Origin: Ceratorhiza oryzae-sativae
Lineage: Eukaryota > Basidiomycota > Agaricomycetes > Cantharellales > Ceratobasidiaceae
Reading direction: 5' to 3'
DNA: 64,000 nt
Assembly: GCA_030998015.1 (NCBI GenBank)
Contig: JARWMV010000007.1
Coordinates: 1 to 64,000 of the forward strand
Below, in pieces: positions 13,067 through 25,867 of the stretch (positions are counted from its first letter, which is position 1; each line of letters begins with the position of its first letter). The notes under the pieces were generated by a model, which saw only the letters and a list, made by a program, of their open reading frames with translations, was not told the origin of the DNA and searched no databases. A program made the translations under genes and the position numbers.

Positions 13067-16000
13067 CAAGGCATTTGGGCAACTCATGAATGTGTTGATC
13101 AATATGCCTATGGGATAGGTGACAAAATGGGAAATCATGGTCTCATGCAAAGTCACTCCTGCCCATGCTTTAAAACAGTTGAAATCCAGCTTGGTGTGTT
13201 GAGAGGATATGGATATTTTGCAGCCTGTGGCACTGATGCTTATACTAGATCAAACAGGGGGAAACCTTCAAGGAGGAGGATCTCATAGCAAAGATCCATT
13301 CTGGCAGCAATCAATTCTATGCTGCAGCACCTTGTCTTGCTTGTGCTTTATTTGGTGATGATGCCATTTTTGAGGACTCCCAGGTCATAAATGAGGTATA
13401 CATTGAGCCTCTGAGAATATACTTTAATTGTTATTGGGATGAAGACAAGTGAACTCTTGGTACTGCACTGAAAAAGCAACCTGAGCTACCTGGTAAATAT
13501 GTTGAGGCACTGCAGAGTCAGCAAAATGCATAAAACTATTGCTTCACATTGACTTGTTTCCATCAGAGGCAACAGAGTGCCCTATGTCAGCCAACCTGAT
13601 GAGAGCATCCAAGGCACTGAAGGAATGGCTTGAAGTTGCCAATGCAACTGGGGAGGTGAAGACATCACAGTTTCAGCATGAAGAAAATAAACTGAAGGAG
13701 CTGTTTGAAAGCTTGGGACATTCAACTCAAAAGAAAGGATCAGGTTAGCTATATGTAGTATTTGAGAGACATCATTGAAATTGTTGAGCATTTTCCCAGG
13801 TTGCAGAACTTGAGCAATGTGGCCAAAGTTGTGCACAGAAGAAGAGCTGGATGCTGCCTATCAATATTATCTTGACTCATGAGTCCCTCAACAGGGAATG
13901 CTGGACAGCTTAATGGCCAAACAAGAATTTGGAGATCCAGAATCTGGCCAGTACTTGCTTGATGGACTCAATGTGTGTGAGAGTATTTGAGACCTTGTCC
14001 AGATGGAGGTCCCAGAACTTCTACAGTTGGCTGGACTGCCTGTGGAGTCAAGATCTTTCCCTTTTGGTGAAACCAGAACTTTGCAGACAGAGGAAAGTGC
14101 AGCAAAGCTCCAGATAGAACCTGACTGGCATCAGTATGTTGGTGCTTGGGGTTTGATTCAAGCATGGTTTACAAGCACAATTGAGACATCTCCAAAACTG
14201 GTCCTGCCCTGTGACAAAGTTGGATTGGGCAAAACCTTGCAGATGTTCATGTTGGTAGCAATGTTGGCTCATCTGATTGAGAATCATGCTTGTGGGTTGC
14301 CACTTCTGCTGCTATTAGGAAGTTAGTAACTGCATAAGGGTGTAACACAACCATCTAATTGATTTTTGTTCAGAATTGTCAAGGTTAGTTTTCACTGGTT
14401 TGGAGAGCATTCCAGTTTGCCTATCCTGATTCTTGTGCCAATGGCATTATCAGCACAATGGTGCTGAGATTGTTCATTCACCAAGCACACTTCCTTCCAA
14501 GTGCTCCTCTATTCTTGCAACTGACACACCAGGCAAGTGTTCTTTGGTAAAGGGGGTCCTTGGGAACAGGCCAAGTCAAACCTGTGTGGTGTGCTACATA
14601 GGATCATCCTTGTGGCAGATTTCAATGTGAGAATGTCTCTTAATATACATTCAGCAGGGTGGTTGAAACACCATGGCACAGACCATGACCAAGGAAGCCA
14701 AGGAGTGCTTTTGGTGCCTGCCATGCAATAAGTCTAGCATTTGGTGTGCTGATCCAAACAAGACAATTAAAGACATTGGTGCAACACTATTCAACATAAA
14801 ATTTGCATTGGGGATGATCAATGAGATCCATGCTCTGTGGAATGTCAATCTTCTCTGGGAGGCTGTACTTGTGTTAACCAGTAACTGGCTGGTGTGTCAA
14901 GGCACTACTGCCACTCCCATATGGACTGGTTACAAGGTGCATCTGGAGGATGGCTTGGCTGGCTATGCTCCAGAATCAGCTTAGATGTTCTGGAGAGAGA
15001 CTAATCTTGCTGCAGGATGTTATCTCAGCCCTGCAACTGCTCCACCATCCATCTTTGATTGGGGACCAAGGTGAGACCACAGGTGAAATCATGGAAGGGC
15101 AAGAGTAGGAGGCTGCCAAAAAGTGGAAGGAGCCAGGGACTCTGGAAGAGTTTGCCAAAATAATGGCTGCCAAATGGCTAGCTACTGAAGGCCAAGCAGT
15201 AACAGCAGAGGCAGTAGCTAAAACAGCAGAAATCATCCAAAACATGCAGAAGAAGGATCTCCAGCCATTTTTCATTTCATATGCTTGCATCACTCTGTTG
15301 AAAGAGATCATGGGAGAAGCTATCATTCAGCAAGGGCTTTGGGATGTGGATCCACAAGGACAACCAGTTCTGAAACTTGCCCCATATGTTCAATCAATTG
15401 TGCATATTGTCCTCACAGAGATCAAGCACAAGGTTGTAAACAAAATAGCAGACAAAAAGCCATGTGCTGTGTAAGTTTAGATGTCTGCACCACCTACACA
15501 TCAGATGTTGATGCACACTTTGTTTGCAGTTCAGGGAAACAAGGCAAGATTGCTTGTGATGTGAGTTTACAGTAACTGCTTGCAGGTATATTTATCCACA
15601 TAATCACTGCTGTAGAACTTCTTCATCAACTATAAATTTGCACTGTTCCAAATCCTATTCCAGAACTGCCCAGCCCTCAACCTTGACTTGAGCCAATGGA
15701 CCATGCAGACATACCTTCAAGAGGCCTCTTCCAAGCTTTGAGCACTGATGCAAATTGTCATCTATTACATCACTGATCCTAATGGTGCTCCTCTGTTTTG
15801 CAGCCACAAGACCGGTGAGCTTCTGCCTGTCTTGGACTCAGATGATACAGCTGGGGCAGTATCACCCCAACCATCCACAGAGCCCAACATGAATTGGAAA
15901 TTCATAGTATTTGCATTGTATGATCTACCACAGCAAATGATAAAAAAGGTGAGGCATCTTTATTGCAATGGCTTACTCATATTTACCCAGTAAGGTGTTG

Positions 16001-17653
16001 GAGTTGCACAAAATCAAATACAGGGAAATCAATGGTTCAATGTCTGTAGCAGCACAGAACAAGGCACTCTCTGAGTTCAAATCCATGGATGACATGCTGG
16101 TATTGTTGATGAGCAATGTTAGGATGGTGGGCCTTAACATCACTGTGGCATCAGTTGTCATCATTGTTGTTTGTTGGTGTATTTGTATGTCAGCTCTGTT
16201 GATCTGAGTAGTGTTGCATATGCAGGATCAACCTTGGTCTTGGTTGGAGCTACTGCAAATCATAGGCTGTGCTTGGAGGAAAGGGCAGCTGAGAACTGTG
16301 CATGTATACAGGTTGATTGCAAGTGATACAGCAGATGAGATCATGTCTGGTTATGCCAACAACAAGTTGCTGATGCAGGATCATCTCATTTCTGATGAGA
16401 AGCTACTGGATGCAATCCATGGGCAGCAGTCAAACCCAGAAGCTGATGAGCTGCAGGACAAGGCTGGATCTGAGGGATCCTGTCAGACAGTTTTGAAGAA
16501 GGGCAAACAAAAGGCTTCATTTGTCTGGTCCCAAGCCAAAAAACCAGCCCCATTGCCACAGAGGGAGGGATCAAGCTCTGAACCAGGTGATTCATGTCAA
16601 ATTATTCAGTACAAGGATCATCTGCCTGCAGAGGTAAATGCATGGGGCAACAATTCCCTGTTGAAAGGCAAAACAGCTAATCCAGTTGCAACAATGGCTC
16701 CTGGAGAATCCAGAACCTCATCAAAACACCAGAGTGTGCAACCATAGGTAAAGTGACCTAGTCCTCCATGACACCTTTGGACACTACATCTCATGGCCAG
16801 TTCAATGGCTCTAGGAGTCTCTCATTTGGGAATCAATAATGGCCAGCCACTGACTCAACAGGGTCAATCTCCAGGTTCATTTAGGGCACCTTTGAGGCCA
16901 CCTGTTTCCACAGAGCCAAGCTTGGCCAGGCACATTGCAGAAACTGAACCTGACATCAACACTATCATTGAGATGGCCAGGGCTGGGATGACTGTAGATG
17001 ACCTTTGGAGCTCACCGGAAACTCAACACCAGTACAGTCATCAAGCTGGTTCTCCACTCAAGCTGTCACTGGAAGATGTTGTTGTTCCTGAGATGCTAGC
17101 CACATCTGAGGCTGAATCTGACTCTGGGACAAAGCTAGACTTTGATGAAGAAGGCTGGGAAATGCCAGATCACACCAGTTTGCAGCTCCACAGACAGGCC
17201 TCAACTGGTGGTGTTCTGCATCCAATGTAATCAAGATCTTCCAGCCTGGACAACTTGCAGGCTTTGCAATTGTCTGCACAGACTACACTGGTTGATGGCT
17301 CAAATGTGTTGGGTGGCCTGGGAATGAGGACCTCAAGCCAAACAGGGAGGGGATCAAGAGTTTTGAAGCCTAGTGCTAAGACACAGGGCCAAGGACAGGT
17401 TATTAAGGCATGTACAGGACCTAGTTGGATCATGAAGAGGAAGCAGAATCTCCACTGGCAGAGACACATCAACAGAGGACAATTGTTGAGAGTGAAGACA
17501 ATGTGCTGTCTGGACATGTTGATCAGTTGGAACTCCTGGCAAGGAAAAGATTTTCTGACAGCTAGGCTTTTGGTAGCTGTGGTGCACAAGATGGAATGTC
17601 AGTTGGTTACAGGATTGGTTTTGTTTGGAAATTGGCTGTGTATTGCATATTGA
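13067..17653 (+). pseudogene. Decayed SNF2-type helicase gene
   Basis: SNF2 helicase motifs occur in the right order. Walker A is DKVGLGKTLQ (about 14210). A DEAH-like box reads NEIHALWN (about 14820) and motif III reads TTATPIWT (about 14905). The C-terminal helicase lobe holds YREINGSMS (about 16020), LLMSNVRMVGLNI (about 16100-16140), and IIGCAWRKGQ followed by VYRLIASDTADE (about 16255-16340). A GT...CAG interval near 16166-16222 joins two motif-bearing frames and looks like an intron. A Ser/Pro/Gln-rich tail runs to 17653 in the same frame, with a TAA at 17228-17230. The Asp-to-Asn change in the DEAH box and several stops indicate a pseudogene. Such ATPases remodel DNA-bound proteins; the partner here is unknown. 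Confidence 0.65.
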
Positions 17654-18454
17654 TCACTTGTGTAATGCAATGGTGTATGATCTTCAATGACTGTTATAGA
17701 GAGGAAATGAGATGAAAATCTAGGGAAATTTTTGAATATCTCAAGGGCCTATATACCACCCCAATGGATTGGGGGGTCACCTCATTTTTCAGTCAAGGTA
17801 CCAAAAACATGAGCAAGAGTGGGAAAAATGTCAAAAACAGAGGCCAATCCATAGATGAGTCATGAAAAGTGAGGGTCAATCCAAAATTAAAAGCCATATA
17901 GCCAGTCATGTTCCTCATTGATGGCCAAACCACCCTTATTGGAGTTGAATATATCCTCCAAGGGGGTGCCTGTCCCAGGTGAGGTCTGGAACTTCTTGTG
18001 CACTATAGGTATATGCATTGTTTTTTAACCATATGAGTGATCTCCACAGCTGTAGTGCTTACCTTTTTGAGTGCTGAGTCAACAGTTAAGCTGGCCTCAC
18101 ACAAGCACATCAGAACAAGTGCATGGGGTACCCTTGTGTGCTTGTACCATCAAGCTGTGTTGTCAGCTTGAGAGCCCACATTGGCTCCTACTGTCCAGAA
18201 TGGCAGGTACTCCCCAATCACTGCCTCCCACTATGGGACATCAAGTCAACAAAGTGCACTGCATGTGGACAGATTGTACTCACCTTGGTCACTGTCTTGT
18301 TAGTGAATCCACTCTTGTGCAAAGGTCAATAGTCTTTGGATGCATAAATCCAATTGTGACACATTAGGCTTGCAGTCAGGTAGAAATACCTGCAACAGGG
18401 ATTAATGGTTGGGAGTTTGTCCTGTGGAGCTATCTCTGTGGCTGCCTTCTCCTG
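17654..18454. other. No gene seen
   Basis: Short frames only on both strands and no LTR termini. It separates the tail of the helicase-like gene from the minus-strand remnant that follows. Confidence 0.4.
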
Positions 18455-19487
18455 TCACTTCCAGTGTGAGAAATTGTGATCCTCATGGGCCTTGTTCTGC
18501 ATGACCCAGGCCAGTTGCACCTCCTCACATGCTTCATCCCCTTGTTCTCCATCTGAATTCAATGGTTCATCCTCAGATACCACAGGTGCAGTTGACAAAA
18601 CATCCTGTGTACCCCCTGCTTGGCAAGCTTCACCTGTTAGCAGCTGGGGGATGACTTCCAGCCTTGTGTAAATGCCAAAAGCTACAGCTGCTGGCCTGAG
18701 CACACTTGTAATGTTGGGTGGAAAGACAGTTTGGACAAACTGGTCAAATATTTGCTGTTTGATGTTGATGACTGACTTTGATTCAAAATTGAGTCCATTT
18801 GTTGTCATCTGCAGGGAGTTCAACTGATGCACATATACATTGAATTTTGCAGCTTTTGTCTTGTCATACCAGCCAAGGTGAGGAGGGGTCTGGTTGGCCT
18901 TGTCATCAAGCACCTGTTGGCTGGATGCATTGTCAAGGTGCTGATGCAAGGCCACCCACTGGGTGGACACCTTGGGATATCCCTCAGTCTTGAGAGGGGT
19001 GTTGCACACCCAGGTGTTGATATTGGTGTAGCAGGGCACTCTGCAACATCAAACAGCTGGGTAGGGAGTTGCTGTTAGTACTGAAAAAAATTATATACTA
19101 TAATGTAATGATTCCACTCACTGAGGTCACATTCCTGGTAGCAGGCCAAACCTGTGCCACAGTTGCAGCACCCCATGCTGTGGTCATATGCATGCTTATT
19201 TACCAAGGCATGATCCTTGTAAAAACATTGCCTGCCCACCAACAGTCCATTGTCAACTCCCAGGTAAGCAGGGTGTCAACAATTTGATGAACAACAAAAT
19301 GGTCTATTTGCTTGTGCACAGTGGGGACTTTCTTCTTGACTGTTTCAAGCACCTTGGACTTGCTCTCAAGTTTCAGCTCCTTCTTTCCCCCACCCCTTTT
19401 CTCTTGCTGCTTGTTGTCCACTTCCTCAATGCCTAGCTGTTGGTCCCTGTCCTCCTTGGACAAGGTTGTGACATATTGAATTACCAT
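18455..19487 (-). pseudogene. Unknown minus-strand gene remnant, probably with an intron
   Basis: Two frames, 19200-19487 (basic, Lys-rich) and 18455-19039 (194 residues), lie on the same strand. Between them the minus strand shows GTGAGT followed about 40 bases later by a T-rich tract and CAG, a plausible short fungal intron (about 19080-19125). A cysteine-containing stretch (CCNCGTGLACYQEC) sits just before it, suggesting metal binding. I do not recognise the family. The 3' end is unclear, and element B begins immediately to the right. Confidence 0.3.
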
Positions 19488-19516
19488 ATTGGTCTATCCC
19501 ATTCCCTTTTTTAGTT

Positions 19517-20828
19517 ATGTCCACACCAAACCCCACTCCCACCTGGATTCAGTTCAATGACACCCAGATTCAAGTACCCACTGATCCAGCCAATCTAATA
19601 GCATTTACCCAAACAATTAAAGACATGCTGATTGCCATAAACAACAATCTTGCAGTATTCATCAATCAACAATCAGCTGAACTATCCACAATAAATACCA
19701 CCCTTCAGAACCATGACACTGGCATATCAAATCTTGAAACCAATGTAGTTGCGCTTCAGGCTGCTATTAAAGCACCTGGAACAAGTACCTCTGTTGCATG
19801 TACTTGAGTGCCCAAGTTATCTGCACCTGCCAAGTTTGATGGGTCAGACAAAAACAAGGTGGTATCCTTCAGGGTAGCAGTGGCCCATTATTTACAGACT
19901 TCTTACCCTTCTGCAACTGCTGATGAGCAGATTGCTTACAACATTTCCTGCCTGGATGGCAAAGCCCACAAGTGGCTTGAACCTTATATGGAAGACAACA
20001 TTATTAATGGCAACCTGGTCACTTGGCTCCATGATGTCAATAATTTCTGGACCCAATTCAATGCTTGCTGGAATGTCGCCAACAAGACTGAAAACTTTAG
20101 GACAAAAATCAAATTGCTCAAACAAAAGAATTTGGTCCAAGAATATTTCAAGGACTTCCAGACATATTCCCAGGGTCTCAGCTACAACAACGCTTCTCTT
20201 TGCAATCATTTCTACAATGGTCTTTCAGTCAAAATCAAGGAATTCCTTGTGGCCCGAGATTACAACCACATGGCTGCCGATGTCACCTTGCAATCTCTTG
20301 CAGACAAGGCACTTAGAATCAATCAGCATATTGAGTTGTTCCAGGCCCAAAACCCATCCTCCAAATCTTCTTCCAATGTGGCTAGCACCTCCACCAAAGC
20401 TTCCACCCCTATGTCAACAGCTCCTCCGAAAGGCCCAGCCAGGGAAAAGATGTCTGTTGGGGAAAAGGTGTATACACTTGGTCTGGATGGTAAGGCTTGC
20501 AAAGGAACAATTTTAGCTATAAACTGCAACACTAAAGGGCAGTCAATTCCCATGATCAAATGGAATGATGGATCTTCTGAAGAAACTATGTTTAAACATA
20601 TCCAAAAAGATTTGCATCTGATTGTTGTTGCTCCCTTGGCTCCTGCTTTAGCCAAAGGTTCTGGTCCTGGACCCATGGATCTAGATTCAGCTGGAAAAGG
20701 AAAAAAAACTGGTTATATGCAGCACTTGTGGTGGTTGTGGCCATTATTCCAGCACTTGTCCCTCCAAACCCTATTCTGGGCAAGCCACTTCCCTTTCTGG
20801 TGATGAGTTGGAAAACAAGGACACTTGA
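19517..20828 (+). pseudogene. Gag of family-B element
   Basis: Starts MSTPNPTPTWIQFND. A helical N-terminal segment is followed by a capsid-type Gag domain (FDGSDKNKVVSFRVAVAHYL to about position 20340), a spacer with GEKVYTLGLDGKACKG, and a CCHC zinc knuckle, C-X2-C-X4-H-X4-C, reading CSTCGGCGHYSSTC near 20715-20760. Two defects are seen. A TGA at 19805-19807 interrupts the frame, and the run of eight A at about 20701-20708 is one base too long, shifting the zinc knuckle out of frame. Gag would coat the element RNA in virus-like particles. Confidence 0.82.
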
Positions 20829-23800
20829 ACATTGATGGAGCAAATGTATCAAGCGAAACCAGTATGGACTTTGAGATATATGCTGTAGAAAATGTTTCTC
20901 CTTTAAATATATACTTTGTTGCATCTCAAGCCCTGTCTGCTCCAGAAAACAAAAGTATCAACCAAATGCAAACCATGCACAGTTGGGCAATGATAGACTC
21001 AGGTGCATCCTCATGTTTTATACACCCACACCTAGTCAAACAATATCAAAAACCCACTCAAAAAAAGAAAAATCCAAAAAGATTAAAAGTTATCGATGGT
21101 TGTGAAATCTCTTCTGGTATTGTTGATATAGAATGTATATTTAATGTAGAAATAGGTAGTCATAAGGAACAATTGGTTTGGGATGTAGCAGACATAGGTA
21201 GACATACTTTAGTACTAGGAATGTTGTGGCTCAAGTTACATAACCCAAACATTGACTGGCCTAATAAATGTGTTACTTTTGATTCAAACTTCTGTATAAA
21301 AAACTGTGTTCCTGCTTCTAATGTAGTTCTTGGCAATGTTGGTGGTGTTTTTGATCCATTTGATGAAAACCTAGGAGGTGTCAAGGCTTACCAACCTCTT
21401 GAAGGCATCCCTAGGGACCCTGGAGGTGTTGTGGTGTCAAAACCACTTGAAGGCATCCCAGAGGAACTCCGAGACTATGCAGATGTATTTTCTGAGGACA
21501 AAGTGACAGAGTTACCTCCTCACTGTCCATATGACCTTGAGATAGTCCTCAAGGATCAAAATGCACCAGTCAAAGGACCAGTATACCCCCTTTGCCCTTT
21601 GGATGACAAAGAACTACAAAAAATACTCAAGAAGCAACTGGATAAAGGACTAATCAGACCATCCAGATCACAATACAGCTCCCCTGTAATCTTTGTTCCT
21701 AAAAAGAATGGCAAAAGAAGGATGTGTGTTGATTACTGTTCACTTAATTCCAATACAGTACAAAATGCATACCCCATACCTCTCATTTCCACTTTGTTAG
21801 AGAAATTGAGAGGTGCATGCGTATTCACAACTCTGGATCTTAAATCTGGCTGTAATCTGGTCAGAATTAAAGAAGGAGATGAATGGAAAACAGCGTTCAA
21901 AACAAAATACAGTCTCTTTGAATACTTGGTCATGCCTTTTGGTCTTCGTAATGCTCCAGCTGCATTCCAAAACTTCATGAACAAAATCTTCAGGGATTTA
22001 TTAGATGTGTCAGTTATAGTATACCTTGATGACATACTTATATTTTCCAAAAACCCTGAGGATCACATGAAGCATGTTCAAGAGGTGTTATCCAGACTTA
22101 GGAAACACCAGCTTTATTGCAACCTGGAAAAATGTGTCTTCAATGCTTCTGAAGTGGAATATCTAGGCGTAATTGCCAATGTCAAAGGAGTCAAAACAGA
22201 CCCAAAAAAGGTGATGGAAGCAGTTAATTGGGAAACACTGTGTACTGTAAAAGAAGTACAGGAAGCACTTGGGTTTTTTAACTACTATTGCCACTTCATA
22301 AAGGACTTTGCAGGATGAGCTTGGCCTATGTACCAGCTTTTGTGTAAAGATGTCCCTTGGCAATGGGGTAAGAATGAGGAAGCATCTTTCCAAATTCTGA
22401 AAAAAGCACTAGTTGAATCTCCTGTCCTAATCCAACCAGACGTTACAAAGGAATTTATACTGGAATGTGATGCATCTGATTTTGCCACTGGAGCTATACT
22501 TAACTAGTATGGCAAAGATGGTAAATTACACCCAGTAGCCTTCTACTCCAAGACTCTGTCACTGGCTGAATGTAAATATGACATACATGACAAAGAGTTA
22601 CTGGCTATGATACAAGCATTCAAGGAATGGTGTCACTTGCTTGAAGGATCAGAAATCCCAGTCTTGGTACTCTCAGACCATAAAAATCTAGAGTTTTTCC
22701 AGACAAAAAGGGACTTAAACTGGAGACAAGCAAGGTGGATGGGTTTCCAGGCTGATTATAATTACAGAATCAAATACAGAAAAGGGGCACAAAATGGAAA
22801 AGCTGATATCCTATCTTGACAAGAGTCACTCAGAAGAGAGGCAGCTAAAGAGGGGGGTGAAACCCCACTGCTTATCAGCCCCAAGCTTTTCATTTCAGCA
22901 ATTCTCACCAACCATTCCCTCAATGATCTAATTAGGGATGTGTTACCAGATGATAAAGCTGTATCAAAGATTCTAAAGTCCCTTGAGGAAAACATTCTGG
23001 TTAAAGGCTGGTGTCTAGAAGATGACTTGTTGTACTACCACAACCACATATACATACCAAACAAGTCAGAAATCAGATGAGCTGTCATAGAAAGCCAACA
23101 TGACAATCCTGCAGCAGGGCACCCAGGGCATTTCAGGACATTAGATCTCTTGTCTCAAGATTACTATTGGTCTGGAATGAAAAAATCTGTTGTCAATTAT
23201 ATTCAGGCATGCGACTTGTGTATCCAGAACAAACATTCAAATCAAGCCCCTCCTGGTCTCCTCCAACCTGTAGATCTACCAAATAAACCTTGGGAGGAGA
23301 TCACCTACAACTTGATCACTGGATTACCAATGTCAGAAGGATACAATGCAATACTCACAGTGGTGGACCAATTATCAAAAATGGTACACTTTATCCCCAC
23401 ACACTCAGGAGCCACTGCAGTAGATGTTGCAAACCTATTTGTAAACTTTGTCTGGAAATTACATGGATTACACCAGAAAACCATATCCAACTGAGGCCCC
23501 AACTTCAATGCCAAATTCCTTCACCAACTGTACAAATGCCTGAACATTGAACCACACTACTCTACAGCATACTGACCACAGGTTGACAGGCAAAGCAAAA
23601 GACTAAACCAATTTGTTGAAATATACCTTTGTCATTATATAAATCATAGACAGACAGATTGGGTAGCAGCATTGCCTATGGTGGAATTTGCATATAATAA
23701 TGGAAAGCACTCAGGATCAAATCACTCACTGTTCTTTGCCTGCTACAGTTACAACCCAGATTTCACTGTGGGTAACACCAAAGAAAGCCAGGTACCTGCT

Positions 23801-24355
23801 GCCAATCAATATGCCAAACACCTCAAAGAAATCCATGAAGAGGCCAAGGCTGCTCTAATGATTGCAAACTGAACATACTCTGAATATTACAATTGGAAAC
23901 ATTGTGAAGCTCCCAAAATTGAAGTTGGATCAAAGGTTTTCCTAGATGGCTCAAATATCAAAACCATATGCCCTTCTAAGAAATTGGATAATAGGTGTTT
24001 TGGACCATACAAGGTGCTGGAACAAATCAGGAAACATACTATCAAGCTGGAACTACCAAAATCCATGAAAGTTCACCCTGTATTCCACACTTCACTATTA
24101 TTCCCCAAACCAATGGATGACTATAACCAGCAACCAATACCTGTACCACTGGTGGTCACTCCTGATGCAGAAGGGGAATTTGAAGTTGAAGAAATCCTGG
24201 ACTCTTGAAAGGTTGGAAGGAGATTGGAGTACTATGTCAAATGGAAAGGCTATGGACCAGAAGAAAACCTGTGGTTACCCAAAGCTGAACTCAAGAATGC
24301 CCCTGAAAGGGTAAGGGAATTCCACCAACTCCACCCCAATGCACTTGGACCTTGA
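20825..24355 (+). pseudogene. Pol polyprotein of family-B element (PR-RT-RNase H-IN-chromodomain)
   Basis: One uninterrupted register of 1177 codons. Protease is WAMIDSGASS. RT has FVPKKNGKRRMCVDY and the catalytic YLDD (near 22020). RNase H is FILECDASDFATGAI, KELLAMIQAFKEW and VLSDHKNLEF. Integrase has a zinc finger (HDNPAAGHPGH, then CDLCIQNKH) and core (WEEITYNLITGLP, GPNFNAKF). The chromodomain is at the end (EFEVEEILDS, then YYVKWKGYGPEENLW). Eight premature stops are in frame: TGA at 22316, 22817, 23078, 23492, 23573, 23870 and 24206, and TAG at 22505. There are no indels. The length matches C1 pol exactly. The first ATG in frame is at 20864. Confidence 0.88.
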
Positions 24356-24366
24356 TGGGGGGGAAG

Positions 24367-24886
24367 TGTCATGGCCCAGACCATGACACAGATTTTATTA
24401 TACTTTTTCTATATTTTATATATCTCTCTTTTTCATATTTTTGGACAAGTCCTGTTTAATCAGATATATGCATAGAATTACTTACATGATCACATGACCT
24501 TGTTGTTGTTTACATCTTGTTTGTACCTTCTGGAATATTCTGTTACATGGCACCATTCTTACATTGTACAATAGCTGTCTTGCACCATCTGTATTTGATA
24601 TAGCTACTTGTATGAATATATAAAGGGAGAGTCTGAGAGCCTTAAGCCTCAGAACTTGACCTCCTGTTGTTCATCCTACTACCTGTGTGACTTATAGTCC
24701 ATAGTCTCTGCCCAGGTCTCTTGAGACCAAGTGCACATACTTCTATATCTGTGTCTTATTGCACCCTTGCTCCTTGTTGCACATCTACCCCTTGACATTG
24801 TGACTTAGACCTCCAGCACTGTTGCCCATAGGTCTCCCATCATCCCTTAGATGTTTGGGTCATCCCTCCTGGTTGTAGCTCTGACA
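24367..24886 (+). repeat. 3' LTR of family B (520 bp)
   Basis: Begins TGTCATGGCCCAGACC right after the polypurine tract and ends CTGACA. It contains a TATATAAAG box (about 24619), followed about 35 bases later by AGAACTTGACCTCC, the same transcript-start signature as family C. The solo copy at 53823-54348 confirms the limits. It abuts a broken LTR-A immediately to the right. Confidence 0.85.
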
Positions 24887-25867
24887 GCTTGTTGGATAGA
24901 TGGAGGGCTGCCTAATTTGTGTACTTCCTCAGCTACAGGTACTTAGACTTCCTCTAATAGCTTGTACTTAATGATGTCACACTCAATCAGGCAGTATTTT
25001 ATCCTTATATATCTCTGTATGTAAGATAGTATCCTTATATATCTCTGTATGTAAGATAGTATCCTTATATATCTCTGTATATAAGATACAATGAATCAGA
25101 CAGTATATAACTAACATGGTACTTTATTCCTCAGAACTAGTTATATAAGAAATCACACACAGACAAGAGAAATAGAAAGAGAAAGGAAACCAATAACCAG
25201 TCTGGCTTGAGTAAGAGTGGGTGGTCTGGAAGGGCCTCAGAGGAGTTGGGGTACACCCTAGCCCAGTATAGGATAAAAGAGTAAAGACAGGGTGTGGATC
25301 AAAGGCATTGATGTGTCTGCTATTGGCTTGTAGATCATATTATCATAGTATATACATGTAATGAGTGGAGGCTTCATCTCAGTGATTCATAAAGTGAGTC
25401 AGAGAAGCTTCTTGATCAATTTGGAAGGCTCTCCTGACTCACTGAAGTCATCAGATCTTGATTGACAGTCCAGTAAAATCCTAATGATCTTTGGGCCATT
25501 CTGGCACTAGGATCTGGTGGATCATGACAATCTTTGGGCAGCATACACTGCCAAAGATCAGCTATCAATAGAGCATAAGATCACATTGATAGTGTAAGTG
25601 GTTGCCTAGATATGAGCAGTGCAATGTTGTAATTGGTATTTCCTGATAAGAGGAAATATTGCAACCTCTGTATCTCTCTGAGATCTTAACATACAAACTT
25701 AATAAAATATGTGTTTGAAAGCAGTGAATTTGTATTATTTCATGGAACACAAAACAGTACAATTGACATACATGCAAATTCAAGCAATTCACAATTTAAT
25801 TACAGGGGCATTGATTGAGGTTGGTAGAGCAGACTAAGACAATAGAAAATGTTAGTAATCCATAACC
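24887..25867 (-). repeat. Truncated LTR of family A (copy A3)
   Basis: Matches LTR-A from its GGATAGATGG region to the ATCCATAAC end, lacking the TGTAACA side, which is cut by LTR-B. Relative to other copies it lacks about 100 bp around the TATA box (near 25245). It is one of the most CpG-depleted copies: sites that are CG in A1 and A4 are TG or CA here. Confidence 0.85.
25000..25090. repeat. 30-bp tandem repeat, about 3 copies
   Basis: Within LTR-A3 a unit ATCCTTATATATCTCTGTAT plus about 10 more bases is present three times in a row. The other LTR-A copies have one. This is a local tandem expansion. Confidence 0.85.

Larger units (their letters stand above)
19517..24886 (+). mobile_element. 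Family-B Ty3/Gypsy chromovirus, 5' LTR missing
   Basis: gag (19517-20828), pol (20825-24355), a purine-rich tract (GGGGGGGAAG) and a 3' LTR (24367-24886) in canonical order. No matching 5' LTR is found upstream of gag, so the left end is truncated or rearranged. A solo LTR of the same family sits at 53823-54348. The coding region is intact in length but riddled with stop codons, almost without indels. Confidence 0.85.

Noticed and set aside
17255..17653. Independent 132-residue gene
   Set aside because: It is in the same frame as the preceding helicase-gene tail, separated by one TAA, with no motif of its own.
20825..24355. Classical ascomycete-type RIP
   Set aside because: Stops are TGA in arginine positions (CGA), not the TAA/TAG from CAA/CAG expected from CpA-targeted RIP.
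24367..25867. One long LTR spanning both segments
   Set aside because: The left part matches the solo LTR-B at 53823-54348 with its own TGTCA/TGACA ends, while the right part matches LTR-A; they are two different repeats.
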